Positions 10,753 to 22,639 of a DNA stretch of 64,000 bases are shown here, one piece after another. Origin of the DNA: Sordaria brevicollis (Eukaryota > Ascomycota > Sordariomycetes > Sordariales > Sordariaceae). The notes beneath the pieces are model-generated. The model did not search any database and was not told the origin of the DNA. It worked only from the letters and a program-made list of their open reading frames with translations. The translations under genes were made by a program, and so were the position numbers. Location of the stretch: assembly GCA_033439795.1 (NCBI GenBank), contig JAUTDP010000007.1, positions 496,001-560,000 on the forward strand. The letters run 5' to 3'. Positions within the stretch are counted from its first letter, which is position 1. Each line of letters opens with the position of its first letter.

Positions 10753-11871
10753 TTACCAAGCAGTATGCCCCCCATCAATCACCAAATTGCCCCCCGTCAT
10801 AAAACTGCTCGCATCACTAGCCAAAAACTGCACCGCGCCCCTAAACTCCCTCGTCTCCGCCAACCGTCCCATCATATTCTCCGCCTCCCACTTCTCCTTG
10901 AGCCCGGGCACCTCATCAAAATTCTTCCTCACCATCGGCGTCAAAATATGTCCCGGGCTGATACAATTAACCCTTACCCCTCCGGTCCCATCCTCCTGCT
11001 TACGTGACCACTCCATTGCCAGATTTCTGGCAAGCTGAATAACCGCCGCTTTGGAGCTGTTGTACACAGGGGAAATGAGGCCCTTGTTGGCAATGAGGCC
11101 GGACATGCTAGCGATTAACACGATGGAGCCGGGGGTTTTATGTTTGTACATTTGTCTGGCGACGGAAGAGGCGGTCATGAAAACGCCCGTGTAGTTGATG
11201 GCGAGCATGCGCGCGACGTCGTGCGGTTTGTACTCCATTGCGGGCGTGAGCTGTTGGACGCCGGCGGCGGCGACGACGCCGTGCAGGCCGTTGTTGTCGG
11301 TGGCGATGGAGGCGATGAGCTCGTCTAGGTGGGAGGTGTCTTGGACGTCTTGCTCGCGGTAGTGGAGGGAGCCGCCGGAGGAAGAGGGGACTCGCTTGAG
11401 GGCTTGGGACCAGGTGGTTGGGTCGGGCTGTTCGGCGCGGTCGAGGCAATAGACTTTGGGAAGGGAGAACGTTAGAAAAGGGAAAGCTGGTCTTGGTGGT
11501 AATAATGGGGAGGGCTTACCTTTGGCACCAGCTTCGGCAAGTGCTTCTGCCATCTCAAGACCAAGGCCTTGAGCGCCACCAGTGACGATGAAGACCTTAC
11601 CGGTGAGGTCGAACTGTGAGAAACGCTGGAAACCAGTGTTTCCGTTTTGAGCCTTGGTCTCGTTATCTTTGGAGGGTGGTGGTGGTGGTTTGGTCATTAT
11701 TGGTTGCGCCTCTAGCTTGGCAGCTGTGATGATTGTTCGTGTAGTACCAACGCTACCGGTTCTGAGGAAAGGGGAGTGTGTTCGTTGTACGAGACGGCTA
11801 TTGTTGATGTTGACTCTACCGATGAGGCGCTGTCTGGTGAGCAGGCGGGCTGCTATCGTTGAAGAGTTCAT
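10753..11871 (-). CDS. Short-chain dehydrogenase/reductase, probably mitochondrial
   Basis: Minus strand, exons 11871-11520 and 11453-10753, 350 aa. The 66-bp intron (GTAAG, branch CTAAC, CAAAG) is a multiple of three with no stop, but splicing it out restores the SDR core motif AGAKVYCLDR. The Rossmann motif TGGAQGLG is at residues 97-104. Catalytic residues are Asn204 (in INYTG), Ser233 or Ser235, Tyr248 and Lys252 (YNSSK). The C-terminus ends in the common VIDGGHTAW. This is the classical SDR fold with NAD(P) cofactor; the closest memory is fungal polyol/sorbose-type reductases, but substrate is unknown. Residues 1-50 are rich in Arg, Ser and Thr and lack acids, as in a mitochondrial presequence. 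The start at 11871 is chosen because the frame further upstream has poor context and no homology-like sequence. Confidence 0.88.
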   Translation of the reverse strand: MNSSTIAARLLTRQRLIGRVNINNSRLVQRTHSPFLRTGSVGTTRTIITAAKLEAQPIMTKPPPPPSKDNETKAQNGNTGFQRFSQFDLTGKVFIVTGGAQGLGLEMAEALAEAGAKGKPSPLLPPRPAFPFLTFSLPKVYCLDRAEQPDPTTWSQALKRVPSSSGGSLHYREQDVQDTSHLDELIASIATDNNGLHGVVAAAGVQQLTPAMEYKPHDVARMLAINYTGVFMTASSVARQMYKHKTPGSIVLIASMSGLIANKGLISPVYNSSKAAVIQLARNLAMEWSRKQEDGTGGVRVNCISPGHILTPMVRKNFDEVPGLKEKWEAENMMGRLAETREFRGAVQFLASDASSFMTGGNLVIDGGHTAW

Positions 11872-12913
11872 GTTTGGCGAATGTATTGTGTATATGATGA
11901 TTATAGCCGCTTTCAATGTTTCGAGTTCAGTATCACTCCCAGGAATACAATGCTGAAGAGTCAGTGGTATCAAAGCATGACCATGCCGGTTTATAAGAGC
12001 TTGCCAAACCCTCTTGACCAACACAACATCCTGTTATAGCAAGTTCTTAGTAAACACCACAAGAAGAGCCGAAGATCAAGCGAAGATCTCGATGCCCACC
12101 AACCCTTGCGTCACAAAGAAGGCACATATTGAATATTCTTGGACATTTCCAAGTCTTCGAGGCCCTTGTTTGCGCGTCCACCCGCGGCCAAGAGATCATG
12201 GACATCTTGGTCCCGGACTTAGTTGGTTAAACATCGGGTCGATAACGAAGAACCGCATAATGGTTTGCCATGCTGAAACAAACTTTAGCATCCCATACGG
12301 TCGAGAGCTTGTTGATCGCCTTAACCTTAGACGTCATAAAGGTGGGGGAGAAAGGGGATGATTTGCGCTGGATGGCACAAAATAGTTCATTGTTCGGGTG
12401 TGGCCAGCCGATAGTGTACATTCCGGTGTGTATCAGGCTTTTGATACGAAGTCTTCATGGCCCGGTGATGATATTGATGTTCGGTGACCGGCCTGAACGG
12501 TCATTTCAGGTGAGGAGGTGATAGTCCGGGACCGGCTGATAGAGTCCGTGCCCTTGGACGCTCTCTGTCCGAAAATCAGGGGCTGTTCCTCGACTCCAAA
12601 GGGTCCCTTTCTTCACGATGATCGGTCCCACGATGCTCCCTGGATTTGTCTATGGGCGATGAAGTCGAGCGTTGGGTCCAGATTTTGCTGAATGACTTCC
12701 AAGAAAACCACTGTAACCGTTACTAACACGCACCAAGTTAGCGGTTGGGTAGGGGTCAGGGCTTCTGGACCTTTTCGTCCGGGCTGCTGAAGGATGAACT
12801 CCATTCTCGCATGGCATTGACAGGAAGGAATGCGGGGGTTGTCCGATGGGATGAACCGTGATTGGCTAAAGTCCAGATATTGGCCAATTATTGCTCCTCT
12901 TGATGTTTTATGA
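11872..12913. other. SDR promoter and left flank of the copia insertion
   Basis: About 1 kb of normal-composition sequence. It includes the SDR leader and promoter and then no supported gene up to the retrotransposon target site at 12,914. Confidence 0.5.
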
Positions 12914-12918
12914 CGTTG
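12914..12918. repeat. Target site duplication, left copy (CGTTG)
   Basis: CGTTG directly abuts the TGTCAG start of the left LTR and is repeated exactly after the right LTR at 18,540-18,544. A 5-bp duplication is normal for Ty1/copia integration. Confidence 0.9.
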
Positions 12919-13107
12919 TGTCAGATTAGAGGGTAGGCTCGACCAGTAGAAACAGGCTTACGTAAGGCGCCCCAGCCACCAGATTCTGGCTGCAGACCTT
13001 CCTAATAGTCTGGGCACCCCCAACTCGGGTTCCACAGAACTCTTCTGAATATATACATTAATTTTTAACCCTCAATTACGATATCCACTTTATTATGCAA
13101 TTTGATA
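12919..13107 (+). repeat. Left LTR of the copia element
   Basis: 189 bp, starting TGTCAGAT and ending in a RIP-altered form of TCTGACA, so the termini are inverted. It aligns with the right LTR without gaps; by my count about 22 positions differ and all are transitions. Confidence 0.93.
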
Positions 13108-14659
13108 ATTAATAGTCTGATTTGCAATCTCCGCGCTACGAAAACTTTAATTACACTAATTATAACTATTATTATTATTATTACTGTAACCTATTATATT
13201 ATTAACTATATCCTAATTAATTAATAAGGAAGTCGTCGCTAAATAAGTCTATTTAAATTCTATAAATAAATTTAAGGAGTGGAGTAACGAATTTATAATT
13301 TACGCTAAAGTTTTGGATTTTATTAATTATATATTAAGGGTATAATTAATTCCTTTTAAGTTTATAAAGCTAATTATTATAAATTACGCTATTAAATCGT
13401 CCGCCCGCTACTATATTAAAAAGGTTAAAGAAATTTTTAATAATTTTGAAAATAGTATTTTTATTACGCTAATCCCTCCTTATAACGCTAATAATATCCT
13501 TATAAATATAGAACTTACCGAAAAATCCTTAAAGGAATAAATTAACGACGCTACCGCTAAATTTACTAATTTTATTATTACGGGGCTATAAGAATATAAT
13601 TATAATATTAATATATTTAACTACTAATTTAAAAAATACGAAACCTTTTCGAAGTACCGCACTATATTTATTAAATAAATATATAAAACTATTTATTAAA
13701 ATTATAAATCTAGCCACTTTTAAAATGACGAAGATTTCCTTTAATAATATTTTACCTTTATTAAAGGGTTGTAATACTATCCCGAAAAAATTTTTATCGA
13801 TACTTATAAAGCTTATTATAATTATATCGGTAAATCTTTTATAATAGAGTTTAGAATAAGAATAGCTAAATAGATCGATAATTAGGAAATTATTATAATT
13901 AAAGCTTAATTCTACGTAATTTTTAAATCCTTATTAATTACCGCTTGGTTTTACGACCTTATTAAGTATTTACGCCTTATTCGACCGGACTAAATTTCTG
14001 GCGCCTTACGTTAATACCGTTTATAAATCGTTAATAATATTTTCGATTTCTATATTTTATCCGGGGATTTCCGTATTAAGGGCTTTAATAATAAGGTATT
14101 TATAATTATATAAATTAAATTTAGTTGTAAAGGTATTCGTAGGGCGTCTTTTAGAATTGGAGGTAATACTTTTAATAGATTGGAGGATATTAATATTAAA
14201 GTAGAAGACGTTTAATTTAGTAGACTTTAACGCAATTAGTATAAAAGGAAATATATAATATAAATTAAAAATTCTAAATAAAATAGAAGTTTATTATTAT
14301 TATTTCGTTATAAAATTTACGAAGAAGGTACGTATATTATTAAATATTATTAATATTTCTTTTTTAATAAAGCTTTAAACCTTCGTTAGAAATTTAATTT
14401 TAAAATATAAATTCGGGTAATTAAGAATTTTAATAACGATTTAGAATTTAAAAAGGAAGTTGAAGTTTAGAGAAGGGAAATAGTTAAATAATTGATAAAT
14501 CCTATCCTTAATATTAGTAATTAATTTTAGAATAATTAATTCTCTAATAAAAGTATTACTATAAACTTTATTCCTATCCCTATTTAGGTTTATAGAACCG
14601 TTATAATATAAATAATATTTTAAATAGGAGAAGGAAATTTTAATATTTACCCGCTTAAA

Positions 14660-15620
14660 AATTATACTTTTTTTAATTTTAGTAATTCTTTATACGTATT
14701 TAACGAAATTATATATTTCTTTAATTTCTATTATATATTTTATAATAATAATTTATAGGTTAAAGATTTACGAATTATAATTTAAGGTTATAAAGAGGTT
14801 AATTTTATTATTAATAAAGAGAACGGGCCTAAGAAATTACGTTTTTACGATATAGCCTTTTACCCTAATTTTATAATTAATTTTATTTCCTTATATTTAT
14901 TACGTAAATAAAGTTTTTTCTAAGATTATAAATTATTTAATAATTACTTTCGTAATATAAATTAATTACTCTTTTACTATTTTAAAACCCGTTACCGTTA
15001 AATTCTATTTAAAGAATTTCTTTATTTATTTATTCGGGCGAATTTCTATACCTATAAGAATATAATTAATTCTTATATAGGTTGTAAATATTATTATAAA
15101 GACCCTTTTACTTAGTATTTTAAATTAGGGTACTTTAGTCTTTAAGTATTATTTTATTTCTATAACGTATTAGGAATTAAAGTCCTATTTAAAAATAAGA
15201 AAAAGGAGGACGAAGAAAACTTTAAGACCGAATAATATAATATTTATATTTAAATAAAGATTAAGTAGGAGATTAAGCGAAAATTTAAAGATAGAGGGTA
15301 TAAGGTTAGAGAACGTTTTATTATAAATTTTCTTAATTATAAAGAAAATTACCGAAGTTATATTAATATTATATTTATTATTTATAAATTTATTAAGTAT
15401 GTTTAGGAATATTTCTTCTACGACCAATTCGTTATTATAATTATAATTTATTTAAACGACCTTTTTATTCTCTTTAAAATATAATTTAATATTATAATAT
15501 AAATATTAGAATATAATAACGAAATTACAAAATTATAATTACTTTTAAATTTATTAGCGTAATATAATATAATTATAGAGCTTTCTACCCTATATATTTA
15601 AATATAGAATAGAGGTATAG
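14660..15620 (+). pseudogene. Decayed copia protease and integrase region
   Basis: Protease-like and integrase-like stretches are legible only through many in-frame stops (TAA and TAG from CAA, CAG or TGG). The integrase core text (NYRSYINIIFIIYKF, then EYFFYDQ) matches the copia integrase strand-helix pattern. This is non-functional. Confidence 0.7.
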
Positions 15621-16699
15621 AATATTCGGGAAATATAATAAAGGATAAGGCGCGCGTTATAAATTTAGGTATTCGTTTTCTTAAGGATCTTTAACCGGAA
15701 ATCGTTTCTATAATAATATATTTTAATAATTAATCCCCTAAATATTTTTACGATTAGAAATCTCCCTATAAAAGATTTTATACGGCTATTATTAGGAAAA
15801 TTAATAATAATAACGACGAGGTTACCCCCCGTAAATTTAATATTTCCCACTTTCGAATTTATAATTATAAAATATTTATAATAATTATTACCATTAAGAA
15901 TAAATAAAATAGGCTTTAAAAAATAAACTTTAAAGCGTAAATTAAATATTTAATCGGTTATACTTTTATAGCTATTTACCGAATTTAAAACTTTATTATT
16001 AACGAAGTTATTAATATTTATAATATTATTTTTAATAAATATACCCTCTTTATTAATAAAGTAGAAAAGGAAGCCGAATCCCTAAAATTTACTTTAAAAG
16101 AATTTACTACTTTATTAAAGAAATATACCGCTAGAGAATAATTATTAAATAACCAATTTCCCCTCGATTTTATAATTAATTATACCGATATAGAAAATAC
16201 GAATACTTACGATCTTTTAAATTCTCTCTCTCTTAATTCGGTTTAAGAAAGGGAAGTAATAATTATTAGGGAAGTATAAGCCGAAGAAGTAATTATTAGG
16301 GAGGTAGAGATTAATATATTGCTTTTAAACCCCCTTAATAAAATTATAAACCTAAAGGAAGATTAAATAGTTATTAATTACTTCGTTAATTACAATTATT
16401 TAATATTATTAAATATATTATTATTAATTTCCTTTCTTATAGGGGTATTTACTATAAATTATATTAAATACGTTAAAAAGGAATTATTAAAAGGTTTCGA
16501 ATTTTAAAAGGTAATATTTAACGCCGGACGTTTTTACTAATTTATAACTATAATATATAGGAAGAAAATTATTAAAATAGAATTATAGCGTTTTATACGT
16601 AAGGAAAGGATAATTACTAAAGATATAATCGAATCTTTAATCGCTATTAATAAACTTTAGAGCTTCTATTATTATTAATTACCGTTAATACTTCGTAAT

Positions 16700-17920
16700 T
16701 ATAAAGATTTTAATAAATATCCTTTGGGCGATTTTTTTAAGTAAATTGAGCGAGCTTATTTCGAAAACTATAAGTAAATAAAAATTTAAATAGAAATAGA
16801 CTACGACGAATTTAGAATTAAGGGTAAATAAATCTTCGATTATATATAGGTATATATTTATAAATATTTTAAAGATAATTACTTTAATAAAATTAAAGTT
16901 CGTTTAATTATATATAGAAATTAATAAATAAGGATTATAAGGTAAGAAATTTATACTTCTACTTTAGTAGGAAAGTCCTTCCGTACCCTTATAATTATAG
17001 CCTTACGTTTTAACTTTAAATTTATTTAATAAGACGTAATTAACGCCTTTATAAACGTAATAATAAACGAAGAAATCTATATACGTATATTATTAAATTA
17101 TTATATTTAGGGGAAGGTGCTTAAAATCCTCAAAGTATTATATAATTTTTATCGTTCCCTATTATTATAATAATAAGAATTTATAAAGATATTTAAGGCC
17201 CTAAGGTTCTACGCAATCTTTAAAAATCCTTATATATTAATTAATAATAATATTTTAATCTTTTATTATATTAATAATATTATTTTTTATTACTACCCTA
17301 TTAAGGAGGAAATTGCCCGGCAATATATAAAGATTCTATAGTCCCAATATAATTTAATTAAAAGAGAGGAACTATAATAGTTCCTAGGTATTGAAGTAAT
17401 CCGTAATCGTAAGGCCTATAAAATTTAATTATTTTAGCGGTTATACTTTTAAAAAATTTATAGGCTCGCTAACGATAAACGCACTATTTAAATCCTAATA
17501 AATAATATCGAACTAATACCCTACAATTATAAAATTATTAACTAATCTATTTATCGATATTAAATTAAAATTAAGTCTATATTTTACGCCGCCGTTATTA
17601 TTAAATTAAATATTACCTTTATAATTAATCGATTTACTAAATATAATTATAATTTAAAATTAGAATATTATAAGGCCGTAGATAAAATATTATATTATTT
17701 CTTTATTACCGTAAATTTAGCCTTATATTATAAAAAAGATATTAAATTTTAATTCGCTTTTAACGCTTCTTGTACCGATAATTCCATTGATTATAAAAGC
17801 TCTTAAAGATTTATAATAAAATTATATAGTGGATTCATTTATTAAGGAGCCTTTAAATAGTTAATAGTAATTATTTCTATAACCGAAATAGAATTCGTAG
17901 CCTTTTTTAACGTTATTAAA
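16700..17920 (+). pseudogene. Decayed copia reverse transcriptase and RNase H region
   Basis: The decayed YVDD box at 17,267-17,278, the RNase H remnant at 17,760-17,915 and the distance between them fit a copia polyprotein C-terminus. Many stops are present; no function remains. Confidence 0.75.
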
Positions 17921-18350
17921 AAAGTATTATATATTATAAAGCTATTTAAAGGTTTTATATTAAAATTCTCTAACCTTACCCTAATTTTCGAATATAATAA
18001 TATTTAAATACTTAGAATCCTAGACGTAAAGGTATTAAAATTAGTAATTAAACTCCATTATATTAATATTTACTAATATTAATTAAAGTAGGAAATATAA
18101 ATAAGGATAATTAAAGTATAGTATTTCGAAATTTTAAAAATGCCTATAAACGGTATAATTAAAATATTAACTATAGAGAAATATTAAGAGTTTAAGAAGT
18201 TAATAGGGATAGATTCTATACGAAATAAGGAAGGTTATTAACGGGTAAAATACTTAAGGATTAAGGAAATAGATGAGGAGGAGTAATTAATCTTGTATAA
18301 ATAGTTTTAAATTTATCCATTTTAGGAAATAAATTACATTTAGGGAAGTA

Positions 18351-18539
18351 TATTAAATTAGAGGGTAGGCTCGACTAATAGAAATAGGCTTACGTAAAGT
18401 GCCCCAGCCACCAGATTCTAATTGCAAACCTTCCTAATAGTTTGGGCACCCCCAACTCGGGTTCCACAGAACTCTTCTAAATATACACATCAATTTTTAA
18501 CCCTCAATTACAATATCCACTTTGCTATGCAATCTAACA
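18351..18539 (+). repeat. Right LTR of the copia element
   Basis: 189 bp. Its first bases, TATTAAATTAGAGGG, are the RIP-transition version of the left LTR start. It ends TCTAACA, followed at once by CGTTG. Confidence 0.93.
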
Positions 18540-18544
18540 CGTTG
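18540..18544. repeat. Target site duplication, right copy (CGTTG)
   Basis: Exact match to 12,914-12,918. Confidence 0.9.
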
Positions 18545-18927
18545 AGACGTCCGCCAAGGAGAGACATGGAAAAACGATCGTCAAAAACCCCGACACTCCC
18601 AACTCCGCCATGATCGCCATATCCACCCTTTCAGGCGACGACGACTGGTCATGTTTTCTCAAATGTCGAGGCCAACAAGAACTGCACAACCGCCCGCCGG
18701 TATCAGATAATGAAGGGACCAAGGAGCATCCAACAAAGACAACCCCTCTGACAGCCGCCGCCTCGACAACAATGGCCAGTCGTCGGCATCACTCCTTCAC
18801 CGCCACATGAGAAAAAGCAACAATAAACCCGGGAAGACTTCATCAGACACTTCATTACATTCATGATCATTACTCATAACATATCGACACCATCGGCATC
18901 CATGGGCTCTCGAAAGCCCCATTATCA
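18545..18927. other. 3' flank of the GH71 gene
   Basis: Normal-composition sequence between the copia target site and the GH71 stop codon; no gene is visible. It probably holds the GH71 3' untranslated region. Confidence 0.5.
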
Positions 18928-20485
18928 TCAAGAGCTGATAACCGCCGGGTTCCAATTCACCATCCCGCCCACGCATTCTGTCGTGATAGACGGTCCTCCC
19001 TCAGCCTGCACGATTAGCTGCGTCGTCCCATCTTCCAGGGTTCTCGAAACCGTCACCACCACGTCTCCCGTGCTGTTGGTGAACAACACCTTGCCCGAGT
19101 AGATTCCTGCTCCGCCGACCTGCGGCGTCTTTTTCGAAAAGGTGGCCTTCAGATCCTTCCCGCCGACCGTAACGCTAATGTCAGCGGGCTCCGCCAGCAA
19201 CGCGGTGAAATAAATGTTATCCTGCAGGAGCTCCTCCGGCACATAGGTCTGCTGGTAGTTGGGGTTGTTTCCGGTCGTGTTGCCGTTGTTGCACGCCTTC
19301 GCTGGGTTGATTCGGTAGTAGGCTACAACAGCCTCTTCTTTCACGAGGGTGTTTTCCTGCGCGACCGCCTTCACCTTTGCTGCCTTGAATGGGGCCGAAG
19401 TCTGCGACGAAGCGGGCGCAGTGACAATGGTGGTAAAAGTCCTAACAACAGTGGTGATGGCAGTGGCGGTGGGAGCAGTCGTGACGATGACGGTGCTGGG
19501 CTTAGCAGGCGAGGCCTTGCTGCCCTGCTTATACTGCTGAATGTAATAGGGCAACAACTTCCTCCATCCGTCATGCGGCATGTTTTCGGCATAGTTGAGC
19601 GGCGCATTTCCACTCTGGAATAGCCCAAGCGACTTTTCACGGACGGGACCGATATAGTGCGACTCGCCATAGTCGTTCCAGGTGAGAATCTCCACAAAGT
19701 CAGGCTGGAAGTCGATGACTTGTTGCCAGCGTGTATCCCATAGCTCATCTCCCTTCCAGAGCCAGTTCTTGTTCCAGCCGGGAAGGTTGGTATAGAACCA
19801 TCCGGCGACCGGCATCATGTAAGGGCGACCGTTCAACGCTTTGCGATACTGTTCGTCCACCTCCGTGGTCATGGCAGAAGGCCCCTTAGGCCAAGCATCG
19901 AAGCTGAACAGTCCATCCGCAACACTGTTCGACTCGGTGGCCGCAGCTTCAGCGCCAAGGGAAGACCAGTCTGGGATAAAAAGACAGTTGGTCTTGCCCT
20001 TGATATCATGCCAGTCGTCCGCATGCTCAGGACCCTCAAAGGTGGAAACAAGAGGCTTGTAGGTGTTGTCAGGCTTGAAGTACGAGCGCTCATTTGCCCA
20101 GCGGTTGATGAGGGCTATTACGGCGTCTTTGGACCAAGGATCCTGGGCGTTGTAGTCGAAAGAGAAGAACAGCTTGAAGTTGGCGGCATTGGCGGCTCGG
20201 AAAGCATTGGCTAGGGAGTTGGCGTTACTTGCGTCCTGCGAAGCAATGTTGAGAACGAAGCCATCGATGGAGGCGTTCTGTGCAAGACGGATGTCCTCTT
20301 TCCAGTCGGACAAGTCATAATTAGGAGCGTTTCCGACCTGAACAAAAGGTGTGAGTGAGGGTTTCCCTGCCTTCAAAGAGTAGCGTGGAGCTTACAATAA
20401 AGTGTGCAAAGACCTCCCTCGCTGCTTGCGCAAAGGGTAGCAGCGCCAGCGCTGTTGCTGTCAGAACGGAGAACGAGCACCTCAT
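18928..20485 (-). CDS. Secreted GH71 alpha-1,3-glucanase (mutanase)
   Basis: Minus strand, exons 20485-20396 and 20337-18928 with a 58-bp phase-0 intron (GTAAGC...TTCAG); product 499 aa. Exon 1 encodes the signal peptide (ending FAQAA) and the first strand, VFAHFI. Exon 2 starts VGNAPNY, so the join gives the GH71 opening in which a His precedes the first loop. The GH71 catalytic barrel runs to about residue 300, with LFFSFDYN (about 86-93) and the conserved TWNDYGESHYIG (249-260). A Thr/Ser/Pro/Val-rich linker (about 305-350) leads to a C-terminal beta domain (about 370-499) common in fungal GH71 enzymes. The enzyme class hydrolyses alpha-1,3-glucan, a fungal wall polymer, so roles in wall remodelling or attack on other fungi are likely. 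No GPI signal. A TTATAAA on the plus strand at 20,559-20,565 could be its TATA box. Confidence 0.93.
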
Positions 20486-22639
20486 TTTTTGATACAGTAG
20501 CCCTGGTTCCTGGCCGAAGGAAGAGTAAACAAGATGAGAGGTAAGGTAAGGACTGTGGTTATAAACAGGAGAGGTTCCTCGGCGCTTCACCGTCGCCAGA
20601 GTGACCTGCCTCCTCAAAGGGAAGAAAAAAAACAAAGAAGTGGGGTAATGGAGCGTCAACCTCCGTTGGTAATGGTACCTGGTCTAGATTCTGCAGACTG
20701 CATCTTGAACATGGTGTCCCTGCTTCTAGGGCTGAAGGTATTTAAGTAAAATCGGTTAGGTGATATTGACGATAGCCTCGAATGGCTGGCGTAGCGAAGC
20801 GACTAACGATCCGCTTGCAAGGCTGGTGCATAGCGATATCGGAGATACCGGAGCACATTCCAAAAGTATAAAGATGTCGACAAGGACCATGCGTCCAGCC
20901 ACAGCTGAAGCAACCGAATTCGACGGTCAAGCAACAAACTGGATCCACCGCGGCGTCGTCAGACCGCCTCAAACGGGAAGGTGAAGTCGAAAAGCCTATC
21001 TTTGGTGCTTTAGTGGTTTGCGTGATCATTGATCAAAGTCTTTCAGGGCCATCGGCAGTTTTGTGTGTCGTTTCAACGTCTATCATCACAAACGCAAAGG
21101 AGGTGGTGGTTTTAAGGGTGAATAACGAGCACGATGTTTGATTTGACCAACGACCGCCCGTATTCAAAAACTCGAAGGTTGAATCTCTTACAGGGAGAGG
21201 CCTGTGTGAGGCCCCTTGGCCGAGGAATGAGCAAGTGGGAAGCGGCGTTGGCAAACCGAAGCTGAAACGGGGTGGGCAACTGAGGTCCGAATTTTGGGTG
21301 TGCTCAGGGAAAGAAAAGGATGCGACAAACGACAAACGATCGACCTTGGGGGCCAATCCGGCGCTTTGGGTCGTAGCGCTGACGCTATCGCGAGGGACGC
21401 CAATGAGATGAAAGAACGGGAGCCGCATTGGGTCTTTTGATGCTTCCGCGATCATGCCTAAGTGGGTTTGTCAGATTCGTCAGATTTCAAGGGTCCTGAT
21501 TACTCCTGCGGCACGTTTGAAGAACGCACACCGAAATTCTATCGGCGAGGCGACCGACAGCCGGGTCGACTAAGGGGCTCTCAGCAAATGATGCGACGCC
21601 ATGGAACGCTCTCCCACGAGGCGGTGGAAATATCTTCAACGGCTTCATGGCGGAAGTCAGCCGCCGCGATGTTTCGGAGGATGGAACGGGAAAAGACGGT
21701 GTGCTTTCCCCAAGTATGCCGACTAAATTGGTTGCATCAAAACCGGAAATCCACTCCGTCGTTGAACACCGGGGCCGTGTGTCGTCGGAGGGACGGAAGG
21801 GACGCCGTGAAGGTCACTTGAAGAGGATATGCCAAGGTGTGTGTTGGCTTTCTGGGTGGAGGGGCTCGGAAACTTTTTGGCACAGTTGCTAGAAAGGGCG
21901 GGAAAGGGTCGATGCCAGGGAAGAAACTTGAGCCTCAGTTTAGGTGTTCAACTTTTCTGACGCCCTCACTTCCATTCTTGGTTCATTGAGTTTATGTTTT
22001 CTTGGGAAAGAGCAAAGGAGTGATGGAAAAAACGGTGGATGAGCCGCTCATAACGGAATTTGAGGGCAGGCGCGACGGTGTTGAACCTCCTGCCGAATGT
22101 CGCATTATCCCTTGCCATCGTTCCTGCCTCAAACCGCCGCAGGACTTATCGGCATCGGGCTGCAACTTGCTAAGCGGTATCATGGACTGGACTCTATTTG
22201 AAGATGATGAGCCTCGGTTCGGAAGTCTCTGCTGTTGTTGGGTAGTCAACGGCACACAACACCAGAATGAATTGGCGAACAAAACCTGGGAATTAGCATA
22301 TTCTGCATCATGACATGATTGTCTTGAAGAAGAGCTTCGCTATCCGTGGCATCGAAATACTCCATCTTCTCGGCCGTAGTTGTCAGTCTGTCAATGTCAC
22401 CAGGCTGGTTACTCGGTGTTCACGAGGTTGGGGAAATCAAGAAGTCTTTGACCTTGCATCCGCCATGACCTTCCTTCCCCAAGGCCCAACCGCTGACTTC
22501 GTTCTGACATCATCTCAGGGAAACCAGACTTACGTAGCAGAAGATGGGGGAAAATAGTGTCTGTATCCTCATCCATTTTCGTCCTCCGGGCTGCAAAGCA
22601 CGAATCTTCAACTCTCGCCATGCGATACTATCCGTGGCC
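20486..22639. other. Divergent intergenic region between GH71 and carotenoid oxygenase genes
   Basis: About 2.15 kb shared upstream by two divergently transcribed genes. Many mid-length frames exist on both strands, but none has recognisable motifs or consistent codon bias, so I support no gene here. Confidence 0.45.

Larger units (their letters stand above)
12919..18539 (+). mobile_element. Ty1/copia LTR retrotransposon, complete but inactivated by RIP
   Basis: A 5.6-kb element bounded by 189-bp LTRs and a perfect 5-bp target duplication. The interior is extremely AT-rich, with no long open frame. Read with stops and C/T and G/A changes ignored, the plus strand still shows the copia order. 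A protease remnant near 14,670-14,700 (SNSLYVFN, from a DSG..LHVCN type site) is followed by GYKEVNF. Integrase follows at about 15,300-15,600 (NFLNYKENYRSYINIIF). The reverse-transcriptase YVDD box is decayed to YINN at 17,267-17,278. RNase H is at about 17,760-17,915 (DNSIDYKSS, then a STTEIEF-type strand). Integrase before reverse transcriptase, and RNase H next to the right LTR, separates copia from gypsy. Confidence 0.9.

Noticed and set aside
13108..18350. Gypsy assignment for the element at 12.9-18.5 kb
   Set aside because: Integrase traces precede reverse transcriptase, and RNase H adjoins the right LTR, which is the copia order.
21033..21455. Minus-strand frame of 140 codons between GH71 and the carotenoid oxygenase
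   Set aside because: No motif or codon bias; overlapping frames on both strands are equally open.
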